Shown here one piece after another: positions 34,489-43,457 of a stretch of DNA of 64,000 nucleotides (positions are counted from its first letter, which is position 1; every line of letters begins with the position of its first letter). A program made the position numbers and the translations under genes. The stretch comes from an uncultured Pseudomonadales bacterium. GTDB lineage: Bacteria; Pseudomonadota; Gammaproteobacteria; Pseudomonadales; Azotimanducaceae. The DNA is taken from positions 4,017,809 to 4,081,808 of the forward strand of contig OY282455.1 of the NCBI GenBank assembly GCA_958296195.1, in the 5' to 3' direction. Under the pieces are notes generated by a model that was not told the DNA's origin, made no database searches, and was given only the letters and a program-made list of their open reading frames with translations.

Positions 34489-36339
34489 TCATTCCTCACT
34501 CACCCGCTTTCGATAGGGCGCAATATAGGCGGTGAACGCCTCATAAGGTTCGCTGAAGGCATGGGCGCCGATGATCATTTCCGGTTGCAGATCGTATGCC
34601 TCAATGGTTCGCACCAAGTCCAAGCCGTACTGATAAAAGTATGTGTTGAAGTCATCCGCGCCTTGGGTTTGCTCGGGCTGCGCTCCAGCACCGCCATCCG
34701 GCCTAGGCGAACGCAGGTCGCCGTTGAACACCATGCCAGCCTTCTCCAGATAGGCGATCACCATGTCCTGGCAGTGGATGGTCTGCACCGGATAAACCAC
34801 CACAGGATTGCGAGGATCATCTATGCGCAATTTTCCGCCGGCGGGAACGGCCGACAGTTTCGTCGGCTGGAATTGCCGATCAAACTTGTCCGGCAGGGTG
34901 ATCGACGCCGGCCGTGCGAACAAGGCGGCGTAGTAGTCCTCGGCCTGTTCGTGAACAACGATCTCAGCGCCGACAGCCGCATAGGGACGTATGCCGCCGG
35001 CATGGTCCACATGATGATGGGATTGAACCAAGTGGGTGACCGGCTTGCTGGGAAACTTCCGGCCTATCCACTCAATGATGGCTTCGGAGCGGTGGTCTTG
35101 GGGGCCGGCCTCAATGACGACCACGCCATCCCCTTGTTCAATGACCAGAGAGTTGACGGAGTCGGACGTGACGGTGACAAAATGGACTCCTGGCGCAATT
35201 TCCCGGGCGCTCACCTCCGGCCAATAGACATCCTTGGCGAAGCCGACCTGTATCCAAGACTGCATCCACTGGCTGAGGCGCAGACCCCTCTCGGATGACG
35301 ATGGATTGTGGCGATAGTGAATTCCTTCCGGCGCAGCGAAGAGCGCGTCAGCCAAAGGCGGATTGACTTCGACCCTGGTTCTGGTCGCTTCAAGTGCGGG
35401 AAAGCCGGCCACCGCCATCCTGATGAGGGTCGGAAAGAAAACGCCGTCAAATTCGCGCCAATCCTCATACAGCACTTCCACGGACACGTCGCCGCGCACC
35501 CACTCGTGCTCCTTTGTCTCCAGCTTGCTGATGCGCCCCGTATCAGGGTGTACATAGAGCGCTATGGGATAAATCTGGTCGTTGACTTCCAACCGATGGT
35601 GGCGCACCCCAGCAAGATCATAAGCCGCCCACCGCTCCAGCCACGCCGGTTCGGCAAACAGCTTGCGGCGCCCTGTCATGACGTCCAAGTCAACCGTCAC
35701 GGGAAAAACTTCACTTGCCGAACGCAGTTGATGCTTCAGTTGTGCATTAACGACGCCCTCGACCAAGGCCGGGTCGGCAAGAATCCGACGCAGCAGCAGA
35801 TGGGGGTTCAGCAAAAACTGCGTTCTAGCCGTCGAAGACCGGCGGGCCGACTCCATCGCCCAAGTGCCCGCCGGCAGGAAGGCGTCGTCCTTGCCTGTGA
35901 CGTAACCCGCGTCGGCAAGCACCAGTTCGCTGACTTCATTGACGAATCCGGAGAAGATGCCGTTGCGGTAGTCAAGCCGCATTCGCTCGCCTTGAATGTC
36001 ATGGAAGGCTTGCAGGTCGTAGGACGCCACCTTGAACAGGCCCTTCCCAGGCTCAACGCCGTCCCCCGTTCGGTAGCGTACGCCCTTGGCCTTGAAGGAG
36101 AAGGAATGCAGCTTGGCAACGGCCTCGCGCCCGCCGACCCCCGCCAGAATCTTTTCCACCACCTCAGCGGCGGACAGCGCTGTTGACGCAACTGACCCGT
36201 CGGGCCGCCCGACCTCCGGTTCGGCGACAGGTGAGCCGAGTGCGGATTTCTGACCAAAGCCCAAAGCGGCCAGAAAAACGCCCATGCAAAACAGCGAGCG
36301 ACCGCCGCCGCTGGTGAACAATGCCAAACCGCCCGTCAT
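34489..36339 (-). CDS. Exported MBL-fold hydrolase with N-terminal LolA-like region (MBL 2)
   Basis: 616 residues, paralogous along its whole length to MBL 1. The start is a Sec signal (hydrophobic stretch RSLFCMGVFLAALGFG); Cys 18 sits mid-core and is not a clear lipobox. The N-terminal half has LAGVGGREAVAKL, MRLDYRNG, YVHPDTGRISKL and EVLYEDWREFDGVFFP. The MBL domain has QSHHHVDHAGG near 439 and MVFNGDLRSP. The C-terminal part has an insertion (PDGGAGAQPEQTQGADD) before GAHAFSE. It is the third gene of the operon and is followed by the Tat FAD oxidase 46 bp later. Substrate unknown. Confidence 0.84.
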   Translation of the reverse strand: MTGGLALFTSGGGRSLFCMGVFLAALGFGQKSALGSPVAEPEVGRPDGSVASTALSAAEVVEKILAGVGGREAVAKLHSFSFKAKGVRYRTGDGVEPGKGLFKVASYDLQAFHDIQGERMRLDYRNGIFSGFVNEVSELVLADAGYVTGKDDAFLPAGTWAMESARRSSTARTQFLLNPHLLLRRILADPALVEGVVNAQLKHQLRSASEVFPVTVDLDVMTGRRKLFAEPAWLERWAAYDLAGVRHHRLEVNDQIYPIALYVHPDTGRISKLETKEHEWVRGDVSVEVLYEDWREFDGVFFPTLIRMAVAGFPALEATRTRVEVNPPLADALFAAPEGIHYRHNPSSSERGLRLSQWMQSWIQVGFAKDVYWPEVSAREIAPGVHFVTVTSDSVNSLVIEQGDGVVVIEAGPQDHRSEAIIEWIGRKFPSKPVTHLVQSHHHVDHAGGIRPYAAVGAEIVVHEQAEDYYAALFARPASITLPDKFDRQFQPTKLSAVPAGGKLRIDDPRNPVVVYPVQTIHCQDMVIAYLEKAGMVFNGDLRSPRPDGGAGAQPEQTQGADDFNTYFYQYGLDLVRTIEAYDLQPEMIIGAHAFSEPYEAFTAYIAPYRKRVSEE

Positions 36340-36386
36340 GCCAGCGCCCCCATCCGCTTAGTCCGCATCTTGGCTGGGCGAGAATA

Positions 36387-37589
36387 CTAGGCGCTCCTCG
36401 CTCTTGGCCCGGTCTCCTTAACCAGCGCGAACAAGCAGGCCGCCACTAGGTAGCAACCGCTCCAAAAGATGAAGCCGGCCAAAGGTTGGGACTCCGCCAG
36501 CCCCATGCCGATGATTGGCGACAGCCAGCCCCCCAGATAACCGGCGGTCACGACGATGCCGATTGCGGAGCCGGCCATCGCAGAACCGATGCCCTTCATT
36601 TCCAAGGGGATGACAAAGGCCAAGGGCGCGGCGCCGGCAGTGGCGCCCCAAAGGATTGCCGTTATCCACAAGGGCGGCCCCGTCAGGTGGGCGGCCAGCA
36701 AAATGCAGGCGCCGGCCACGGCGATGGCGGGGCCAACGACGATCCTGCGCAGCCCCAGCCGGTCCGACAGGGCCGGCAGCAGCAGGGCGCCGCCAATGTA
36801 CGACCAGAGCACCAAGGAGCCAACTAAGCCGGCGGCGGCAGGCGACATCTCCCGTTCGTTTTGCAGGTAGGTCGGCAGGTAGCCCATGATGCCGAGGAAG
36901 GTGCCCATCATCAGCAGGTTGCACAGCGCAACGATCCAAAGGTCCTTGATTTTGACGATTCGGTTCAGGGCATCCTTCATGCCGACAGCCGGCTGTGCTC
37001 CGGCGGACGCCATGCGCTCGGGGACGGTGCAGAACCAGATGACGGCGATCCCCAGAATCACGACGCCCAACAGGTAGGAAACTTCACGCCAGCCACCGAG
37101 TTGCGCAAGCAGCAAAGGGGTCAACAGGAGCGCCAGCCCCCCGCCCAAGCCGTAGCCGGCCTGCACCACGCCGTTGGCAAGGCCCAATTCCTGCTGGGGA
37201 AACCAAAGCCCCAACGCCTTGGGCACGTTGGTGAACGGCAGCGCCAAGGCAACGCCGAACAGGAACATCCACAGGTACAGTTGCGGGAAGTCGGTTGCGG
37301 TTCCGCGCAGAACCAAGGTACATCCCATGATGAGCACGCCAACGCAAATCACCCGCCGCACCCCGAAGCGGTCACCCAAAACGCCCCCCAGAACGGAGGT
37401 CACCAATGCGCCGAAGGAAATGGCGGACCACAGAGCGCCCCAATCGGCGAGCGACAATTGCAGCTCCGCCAAAATGTCGTTCGCCTCCGTCGCCGCATGC
37501 ATCTGCCCATAGCCAACGGCGACGACGAAGATCAACGCGCTGTTGGCCAGCACCAGCCATCTCTTGGCGCTGCGCTCCGAATCATTCAT
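36387..37589 (-). CDS. Major facilitator superfamily transporter
   Basis: 400 residues with about 12 hydrophobic segments. GDRFGVRRV after the second helix is the MFS loop 2-3 signature and DRLGLRRIV its repeat in the second half. PAAAGLVGSLVLWSYIGGAL and GSAMAGSAIGIVV are typical helix packing motifs. It is likely a proton-coupled importer (or exporter) of a small organic acid or amide in the inner membrane. It lies between the amidase and the MBL genes of the same operon, so its substrate is probably a product of the periplasmic steps. Confidence 0.86.
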   Translation of the reverse strand: MNDSERSAKRWLVLANSALIFVVAVGYGQMHAATEANDILAELQLSLADWGALWSAISFGALVTSVLGGVLGDRFGVRRVICVGVLIMGCTLVLRGTATDFPQLYLWMFLFGVALALPFTNVPKALGLWFPQQELGLANGVVQAGYGLGGGLALLLTPLLLAQLGGWREVSYLLGVVILGIAVIWFCTVPERMASAGAQPAVGMKDALNRIVKIKDLWIVALCNLLMMGTFLGIMGYLPTYLQNEREMSPAAAGLVGSLVLWSYIGGALLLPALSDRLGLRRIVVGPAIAVAGACILLAAHLTGPPLWITAILWGATAGAAPLAFVIPLEMKGIGSAMAGSAIGIVVTAGYLGGWLSPIIGMGLAESQPLAGFIFWSGCYLVAACLFALVKETGPRARSA

Positions 37590-37634
37590 CCGCCACCTCC
37601 AAGCAAGGGCAATGCGTTGCGGCGCTCACCGCCA

Positions 37635-39119
37635 TCACCGCTCGGTTCCGCCCACAGACCTGATCTTCACTGGCGCCGTCGGCCGGTCAAGGTCAGGGTG
37701 ATTGCCGGCGCTCACGAACGCCCCCTTGTTGGCCGCTTCGTAAGCCAGCGCCGCTTTGATGACCACCCCGTCTGCATAGCTGGGTCCGACCAGCTGTACT
37801 CCAGTGGGCACGTTGTTGGCGGCCTGGCCGGACGGCAAGCTGATGACCGGGCAGCGGTTCACCAAGTTGAACGGATAGGTCAGGCTCCAGCCCAGCATCG
37901 GGTTGACTGTCTGGCCGTTGATTTGCACCTCATCCAGCGCATGGTCAGAATCGGCGGCGATGAAGCTGGTGGCGAGGGTCGGACAGACGAACAGTCGATA
38001 ATCGGCGAAAATGCCGCTCAATCGAAGGTGCATTTCATGCTCCTTCCCATACAAGCGCAGCGGCGTGTGCCCGTAGGCCGCGGCTTGCTCCGCCACGCTG
38101 CGGGCATAGGGGGTCATCAGGTCCTTCGCCTCCTCCGGCAAGCGGTTGAACGTCTCCACCATGACCACGCCGGGAGCGGCCCTGAACAACTGCGCCATGC
38201 GGGCCTCAAGAACCTCCGAACTCCAGCGGACTTCCACCTCCTCAACCGCGGCGCCCAACTGCCGAAACACCTCCAAGGCGGCCAGGGTGTTGCGCTCCAC
38301 CTCCGGGTCGATGATCTTGTAGCCAAGATCCATGGAATAGGCGATTCGCCAACCTCTAAGGTCGCCGCATTCAGTCGGCAGAGTGAGCTTCGGCTTCAGG
38401 GTCGTGATGTCCTGTGGATGCGGCCCGCTCATGAGGTTCTGCATGATGACGGCGTCTTCAACCGTTCTGGCAAGGGGACCAACCTGGCAGCAGGGATCCA
38501 GGTTGAACGGCGGGTCCGAAGGATTGCGTCCAAACGACGGCTTGAAGCCGACCACGCCGTTGAACGCCGCCGGCATTCTGATGGAGCCGGCGTTGTCGCT
38601 GCCGCTGGACAAGGTGGTGGTACCCGCAGCAAGGGCCGCGCCGCCGCCGCCGGTGGAACCGCCGCACCCACACTCCAAGTTCCAAGGGTTGCGGCTCACC
38701 CCGAACAGCTTGGAGTGCGTCGTGCCGCTGCAGGAAAACTCCGGCGCCGTGGTTCTGGCATGGACGATGGCGCCCGCATCCATCAGCCTCTGCAAAAACG
38801 GCGAGGTGCGGTCCGCAACCTGACCTTTCAGCAGCAGCGAACCATTGGTGGTTATCTTGCCCTTGATGAAGGATTCATCCTTGACCGCCAAGGCAACGCC
38901 TTCAAGTGGCCTTGGCGTCCCGCCCCGGTGGTAGGCTGCCTCCGCCGCCCGGGCCTGCTCAAGGGCCTCGTCAAAATAGGTGAAGGCAAATGCGTTTATT
39001 GAGGGCTCCAAGCGCTCCGCCCGCTTGATGAGCGCTTGCAAGTGCTCAACAGGGGAGAGCTTCTTTGCCCGGTACAGGCGCAAAGCCTCCGCCGCCGAGA
39101 GATAACAAATATCATCCAT
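37635..39119 (-). CDS. Amidase (amidase-signature family)
   Basis: 494 residues with the full Ser-cisSer-Lys triad: Lys in ALAVKDESFIKG near 85, cis-Ser in GCGGSTGGGGAALAAG, nucleophile Ser in SGSDNAGSIRMPAAFNG, followed by GFKPSFGRNP. It hydrolyses a carboxamide (or aryl-acyl amide) to acid and amine, cytoplasmic as no signal peptide is seen. First gene of a five-gene minus-strand operon (amidase, MFS, MBL 2, FAD oxidase, MBL 1) starting from repeat site C. GatA is unlikely without GatB or GatC nearby. Confidence 0.9.
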   Translation of the reverse strand: MDDICYLSAAEALRLYRAKKLSPVEHLQALIKRAERLEPSINAFAFTYFDEALEQARAAEAAYHRGGTPRPLEGVALAVKDESFIKGKITTNGSLLLKGQVADRTSPFLQRLMDAGAIVHARTTAPEFSCSGTTHSKLFGVSRNPWNLECGCGGSTGGGGAALAAGTTTLSSGSDNAGSIRMPAAFNGVVGFKPSFGRNPSDPPFNLDPCCQVGPLARTVEDAVIMQNLMSGPHPQDITTLKPKLTLPTECGDLRGWRIAYSMDLGYKIIDPEVERNTLAALEVFRQLGAAVEEVEVRWSSEVLEARMAQLFRAAPGVVMVETFNRLPEEAKDLMTPYARSVAEQAAAYGHTPLRLYGKEHEMHLRLSGIFADYRLFVCPTLATSFIAADSDHALDEVQINGQTVNPMLGWSLTYPFNLVNRCPVISLPSGQAANNVPTGVQLVGPSYADGVVIKAALAYEAANKGAFVSAGNHPDLDRPTAPVKIRSVGGTER

Positions 39120-39136
39120 GCTTTGATGCTAACAGG

Positions 39137-39188
39137 TTATGGCGGTTAGTTATGTAATTTACTTAGGTAATTCACTTATGTAAACTGC
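39137..39188. promoter_or_regulatory. 13-bp repeat site C, four tandem units, between divergent operons
   Basis: Four head-to-tail 13-bp units: TTATGGCGGTTAG (39137), TTATGTAATTTAC (39150), TTAGGTAATTCAC (39163), TTATGTAAACTGC (39176). It is the clearest example of the repeat. A minus-strand promoter for the amidase operon overlaps it: TTTACA (39184-39179), 17 bp, TAAATT (39161-39156). The divergent MDR gene begins 36 bp to the right. Confidence 0.7.
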
Positions 39189-39223
39189 CCCCTCGCTTCC
39201 GGGCTTGCGGCAGAGGGCGGGAA

Positions 39224-40213
39224 ATGCGCGCATTCGTACTCAGATCGGTCTCCGAAAGCGCCGAGGTGGAGTTGGCGGAAGTGCCGAAACCCGAGCCGGG
39301 GCCAGAACAATTACTGGTTAAAAATCAATACGCTGCGTTAAATTGGGCGGACACCCAGATTCGTCGGGGCCTATACGGGAACCTGCCCAACCTGCCGGTG
39401 GTCATGGGCGCGGAGTTTGCCGGCGTCGTCGAGCGGACGGGGCCGGGCGTCACCGAGTTCTGCGCCGGCGACCGTGTTGCCGCCATCGGCCAGCACTACT
39501 GCGGCGGGTTCGCCGAATACGCGACGGTTCCCCAGGAACGGGCCATCAGGCTGCCGGAGGCAGTCTCAACAACCCAGGGTGCCGCATTTCCAGTTACGGC
39601 CCTCACCGCCTACCACCTGCTGTTCAGCGCCTTCTCCTTAAGGCCGGAGCACAGCATCCTGATCCATGCCATCGGCGGCGCTTTGGGGTCCGCACTGATC
39701 CAATTGGCCAAGGATGTGGGCACCCGCGTGCTCGGCACCACCTATTCGCCGCACAAGATCCCATTGGCTAAGGAAGCCGGCGCGGATCTCGTGATCGACC
39801 GCAGCCAAGCCGATTTCGTCCAGGAGGCAACCGCAGCCACGAATGGAAGCGGAGTTGACCTCATCATCGATTCCCTCGGCGGCGACACCCTATGGCGGAG
39901 CTTCGACGCATTGGCGAGCTTCGGGACGCTGATCAACCTAGGGGAAGCGGAGGGTTGGCCGCAAGGCGAGGTGAGAAAGCTCCGGGACGTGCTGCACAGC
40001 CGCTCCGCCGCCTTCCGTTGCTACGATCTGGAGGCCGCCGAACCCGGTTCCGCCCGCTGGCGCAAAGGCGTCGATTACATTCTGGAGCGTCTGGCGGACG
40101 GCCGCCTCAAGGTGACGATCGCCAAGGAATTCGCCTTTCAGGACTGCGTTGACATGTTCCACGCCTTGGAGAGCCGCCAGTTTCTGGGCAAGCTGCTGCT
40201 GAAAATTCCATGA
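39224..40213 (+). CDS. Medium-chain dehydrogenase, quinone-oxidoreductase-like (MDR 1)
   Basis: 329 residues: GroES-like N-terminal domain with NWADTQIRRGLYG and GAEFAGVVERTG, then a Rossmann domain with ILIHAIGGALGSALIQLAK, DLIIDSLGG and GKLLLKIP at the end. No structural-zinc Cys cluster, so it belongs to the zeta-crystallin/quinone oxidoreductase branch that reduces enones or quinones with NADPH. Paralogous to the gene at 44.6-45.6 kb; both carry a WPQGEVRKLRD-type segment. Single gene, divergent from the amidase operon across site C. Confidence 0.87.
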   Translation: MRAFVLRSVSESAEVELAEVPKPEPGPEQLLVKNQYAALNWADTQIRRGLYGNLPNLPVVMGAEFAGVVERTGPGVTEFCAGDRVAAIGQHYCGGFAEYATVPQERAIRLPEAVSTTQGAAFPVTALTAYHLLFSAFSLRPEHSILIHAIGGALGSALIQLAKDVGTRVLGTTYSPHKIPLAKEAGADLVIDRSQADFVQEATAATNGSGVDLIIDSLGGDTLWRSFDALASFGTLINLGEAEGWPQGEVRKLRDVLHSRSAAFRCYDLEAAEPGSARWRKGVDYILERLADGRLKVTIAKEFAFQDCVDMFHALESRQFLGKLLLKIP

Positions 40214-40369
40214 TGGCGGTTCCCCACCGATGACAAAGCACACCCGACAGCCTCTAGCCAAACAGGTTTTCCAGTATGCTGGTCTTGGGCGAACGCAGCC
40301 GAATCCGTCCCTCGGCCACGCCCCCGCACTTCAGCGAACGCCGCAGCCGCCGTTTTCACGGTGCGCCTC

Positions 40370-42109
40370 TTAGCGTTGCGAGCCATCCACCTGCACCGTG
40401 AGCACGTCCGCGTTGTGGAACTGCTGATGGCGCACGGAGGACGCGAAATGGCGCAGCAGCCGCAACGGCACGTCGCGCATCGCCTCGCCCGCCGGCTCCT
40501 CGCTGAGCAGGGCAATGCGGTCCTGCAGGTTCTCCTCGCCGGCGACCGCGGTGGCGAGCTCCAGCGTTGCGCCGCCGCCGGCGCCGCGCACCGTTATCTG
40601 CAGCCGGCGGGCCTCCCGTGCGCCATTGCCATCCTCATTCTCCGTCGCCTCGCTCTGCAGCACCGCCGCCAGCGCCTCTTCGGCCGCCGCCGCCAGCCGC
40701 TGCCGCATGGCGCCGTCCCAGTGGCGGCGGGCGGCGAACGCCGCCAGGAACGCCTGGATGTTCGCCAACTCCGACGCCTCCGCCCGCCCGACAAAACGCC
40801 CGCTGCGCGGCTGCGTGAGGTTCACCGCCAGCGTCAGCAGGATGGCCGTGGCGCCGCCGGCGACCATGCCGCTCCCGAACAGCCCCCCGGCGAAGCCCCC
40901 CACGATGTCCGGGAAGATCAGCTGCGCCTGAAAGCCTACGCCGATCCAGAACGACACCCCGACGATCAGGCCGGTGGAGTAGTCCATGCCTTCCTGCATG
41001 ACTTCCCGCAAGCCGACGACGAACACCATGACCATCACCACGCCAACGGCGGCCGCCACCACGGGACTCGGAATGGCGATGACGACCGCCAGGGCCTTCG
41101 GCACGCAGGCCACCAGAATCAGGATCGCGCCGGCGGCGATGCCCACCCGACGCGCGGCCACGCCGGTGAGTTCGATCACGGACGGGCCGATCGGATAGGC
41201 GGTGTTCGGAACGCCGCCGCCCAAGCCGGCCAGCAAATTGCCGGCGCCCTCCGCGGCGATGCCGCCCTGCACGGCGCGGAAGTCCACGGTGCGCGGGCGA
41301 TTCCACGACACCCGCTGGGTGGCGACGACAGCGCCGATGGATTTCGTGGCCGCCACCAAGGAGATGAAGGCGAACGCCGGCAGCAGCGCCCAGAACTCTG
41401 CGCCGAAGGCGAGGTCCAAGCCCGGCCAGTCCGTTACGGACATGCCGATCCACGGCGCCTCAGCCACGCGCTGGGTGTCGTAGATGCCGAACAGCGCCCC
41501 TGCGCCCGCGCCACCGGCGACGCCGATGACCGGCGCCCACAGCCGCAGCGCGGCGTTGCCCTTGAGGCCGACGCCAACAATGAGCGCCACCGTGACGAGG
41601 GCGCAGACCGGCGCCGCCGCGAGCGGTGCATCCGCGGGCGCTTGGTTGAGCAGCCGAGCCAGAATGGGCATGACCGACACCGGCAGCAGCATGATGACGG
41701 TGCCCGTAACCGCCGGCGTCAGCAGCCGCCGCACGAGCGACAGGCGCGTGGAAATGGCCACCTGCAGGAGCGCCGCCGCCATCACAAGGGTGGCGAGCAG
41801 CGCCGGGCCGCCGCTCGCCAGCGCCGCTGCGGAAACGGGAACGAATACGGCGGAGGTGCCCGCCAGCACGCAATAGCCGGCGCCGATTCGGCCGAACCGC
41901 AGGGCCAGCAGAATCGTGCCGACGCCAGCGCAGAACAGGGTTGCGAAAACGCCCCAAAGCAGGTAGTGGTCCGCGCCGCCGCCTCGGAAGGCGACCGCAG
42001 CCAGCATGACGTTGGCATTGATCATCAGCATGGTGATCTGGGCCCCTTGGCCGAGAGCAAGCCACACCGACGGGGCGCCGTCGGCTTCGTAGCGGAGTCC
42101 TGTGTTCAT
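40370..42109 (-). CDS. NCS2-type nucleobase permease fused to a C-terminal histidine-kinase-ATPase-like domain
   Basis: From ATG 42109 about 579 residues. The first 430 or so are a 14-helix NCS2 (uracil/xanthine/urate) permease: a QGAQITMLMINANVML helix, FISLVAATKSIGAVV, and GNLLAGLGGGVPNTAYPIGP with the NxxG-type signature. A cytoplasmic domain of about 140 residues follows: EASELANIQAFLAAFAARRH, LAAAAEEALAAVLQ, LLSEEPAGEAMRDVPLRLLR, and NADVLTVQVDG, which follows the pattern of RsbW/HATPase-type folds but with a poorly conserved N-box. It imports a purine- or pyrimidine-like compound, agreeing with the ureide enzymes at 0.9-3.5 kb. No 13-bp repeat upstream. Confidence 0.8.
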   Translation of the reverse strand: MNTGLRYEADGAPSVWLALGQGAQITMLMINANVMLAAVAFRGGGADHYLLWGVFATLFCAGVGTILLALRFGRIGAGYCVLAGTSAVFVPVSAAALASGGPALLATLVMAAALLQVAISTRLSLVRRLLTPAVTGTVIMLLPVSVMPILARLLNQAPADAPLAAAPVCALVTVALIVGVGLKGNAALRLWAPVIGVAGGAGAGALFGIYDTQRVAEAPWIGMSVTDWPGLDLAFGAEFWALLPAFAFISLVAATKSIGAVVATQRVSWNRPRTVDFRAVQGGIAAEGAGNLLAGLGGGVPNTAYPIGPSVIELTGVAARRVGIAAGAILILVACVPKALAVVIAIPSPVVAAAVGVVMVMVFVVGLREVMQEGMDYSTGLIVGVSFWIGVGFQAQLIFPDIVGGFAGGLFGSGMVAGGATAILLTLAVNLTQPRSGRFVGRAEASELANIQAFLAAFAARRHWDGAMRQRLAAAAEEALAAVLQSEATENEDGNGAREARRLQITVRGAGGGATLELATAVAGEENLQDRIALLSEEPAGEAMRDVPLRLLRHFASSVRHQQFHNADVLTVQVDGSQR

Positions 42110-42402
42110 TCCTGTTAACGAGACCGTGCGACGAACGCTGCATGATACCGCACGTGCGTCCGCCGAAGCTGTTGAACCTTGCGTCAACGCTGATGGAGCA
42201 AAAGGGAACCCAATGCCATGTCAGTCTCTATTCATGTTGGCGCACTATGCCATTGTATAATTCCCAAACATTACAGCTACGAGCTGACACACCAAACGCA
42301 GCTTTGTGCGGAATCACTTGCTTGTCGGACTTCTTCCGCTAGCCGACAATGCCGAGATGATAGGCTATGCAGCGCTATTTGTGTGTCAGGAGGTTGGCGA
42401 AC

Positions 42403-42879
42403 GTGAACGGAGCTAGCATCCCCCCTAGGATTGATGCGGATCAAGCCCCCGCGGCCGCCATGAAACGGGCTCGGCTCCGTTTGAGGCTGCAGGACTACAG
42501 CGACGCCGTGGCCGAAGGGTGGAAGCAGGCCGATCTATACCGAGCGATCATGCACGAGCTGCCGCGGCTCTTCCACAGCCTTGACCAAGAGGCGCAACGC
42601 CAAGCCATTGAAGACGCGCCGGGACTGACCGGCTCCGAATGGGACGCACTCATGGCGGCGGTCGTCGAGCATGTGGCGACGCTGCACGGCCATGAGATTC
42701 CGGCGTGGGTACAGGAACGCGAGCGTTTCTTGGACGTTCCCTGGATCGTCTCCCACCTGCCCCTGATCCGCTACGAGTCCTTAGCCTTCGCGCCGGCCGC
42801 CTTCATCCGGCACGGAACGCTGCCGGACCCGCGGGATCTCGACGCCCGGGGCGGGGAGCGACATGCGTGGGCGCCTTGA
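42403..42879 (+). CDS. Conserved hypothetical protein paired with a nucleotidyltransferase-like gene
   Basis: GTG 42403 is 9 bp after AGGAGG, giving 158 residues; the frame opens at 42367 but has no ribosome-binding site there. Mostly helical: ARLRLRLQDYSDAVAEGWKQ, LTGSEWDALMAAVVEHVATL. The C-terminal LPLIRYESLAFAPAAFIRHG resembles proteins encoded next to DUF6036 nucleotidyltransferases. It overlaps the next gene by 17 bp. It may be the antitoxin or partner half of a two-gene toxin-antitoxin-like unit. Confidence 0.6.
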   Translation: MNGASIPPRIDADQAPAAAMKRARLRLRLQDYSDAVAEGWKQADLYRAIMHELPRLFHSLDQEAQRQAIEDAPGLTGSEWDALMAAVVEHVATLHGHEIPAWVQERERFLDVPWIVSHLPLIRYESLAFAPAAFIRHGTLPDPRDLDARGGERHAWAP

Positions 42880-43399
42880 TCGCGGAAAGCTGACCGAGCT
42901 GTTCGAGGATCTCGCCGAACACCTGCGCCAGGAACGAGTCCGCGGCCACATATACCTTGTCGGCGGCGCGGCCATGGCGCTGGCATTCCAGCGGCACCGG
43001 ATGACATGGGATGTGGACGCCTACGTCAGGAACCAAGGAGCGGAGCACGCAAGTGTCATGGAGGGAGTGCGACGGGTTGCCGGCAAGCACGGGCTGCCGG
43101 AAAACTGGCTGAATGAACTTGCAACGATGTTCATGCCCATAGGGGAAGACGTCAGGGCCCCGATGCTGTTCGACTCGCCGCACTTGGTCGTGACCGGCGC
43201 ATCGGCGGAGCACATGCTGGCGATGAAGCTGCAGGCGGGCAGGGAAGCGGACCTCGACGACATCGACACGCTGTTGGAACATTTGGAGATCACGACAAGC
43301 GAAGACGCACTGAAGCTCCACGAACGAGTCTTCCCGACAACGCCGGTTAGCGAGCGAGCGCGGGATTACCTCCTGCGAAAGTTCAACCCACCATCGTAA
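42863..43399 (+). CDS. DUF6036-type nucleotidyltransferase-like protein
   Basis: 178 residues: HIYLVGGAAMALAFQ near 30 (the GG(S/A) nucleotidyltransferase motif), TWDVDAYVRN (D-x-D metal motif), then VTGASAEHMLAMKLQAGREAD, DLDDIDTLLEHLEI and a C-terminal helical region. This is the minimal nucleotidyltransferase fold found in AbiEii/MNT toxin-antitoxin pairs. It starts inside the 3' end of the preceding gene, so the two are co-translated. Confidence 0.75.
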   Translation: MRGRLDRGKLTELFEDLAEHLRQERVRGHIYLVGGAAMALAFQRHRMTWDVDAYVRNQGAEHASVMEGVRRVAGKHGLPENWLNELATMFMPIGEDVRAPMLFDSPHLVVTGASAEHMLAMKLQAGREADLDDIDTLLEHLEITTSEDALKLHERVFPTTPVSERARDYLLRKFNPPS

Positions 43400-43457
43400 C
43401 CGCGCCCAGGACATGGGGGATAGTGAACATGCCCCAAAATCGCAAACTACGAGTGGA

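Noticed and set aside
36861-39002. 713-codon plus-strand frame opposite the MFS transporter and amidase
   Set aside because: Codon-shadow of two well supported minus-strand genes in GC-rich DNA; no domain in its translation.
40361-42118. 585-codon plus-strand frame opposite the NCS2 permease
   Set aside because: Arg/His/Gly-rich translation without domain; shadow of the permease.
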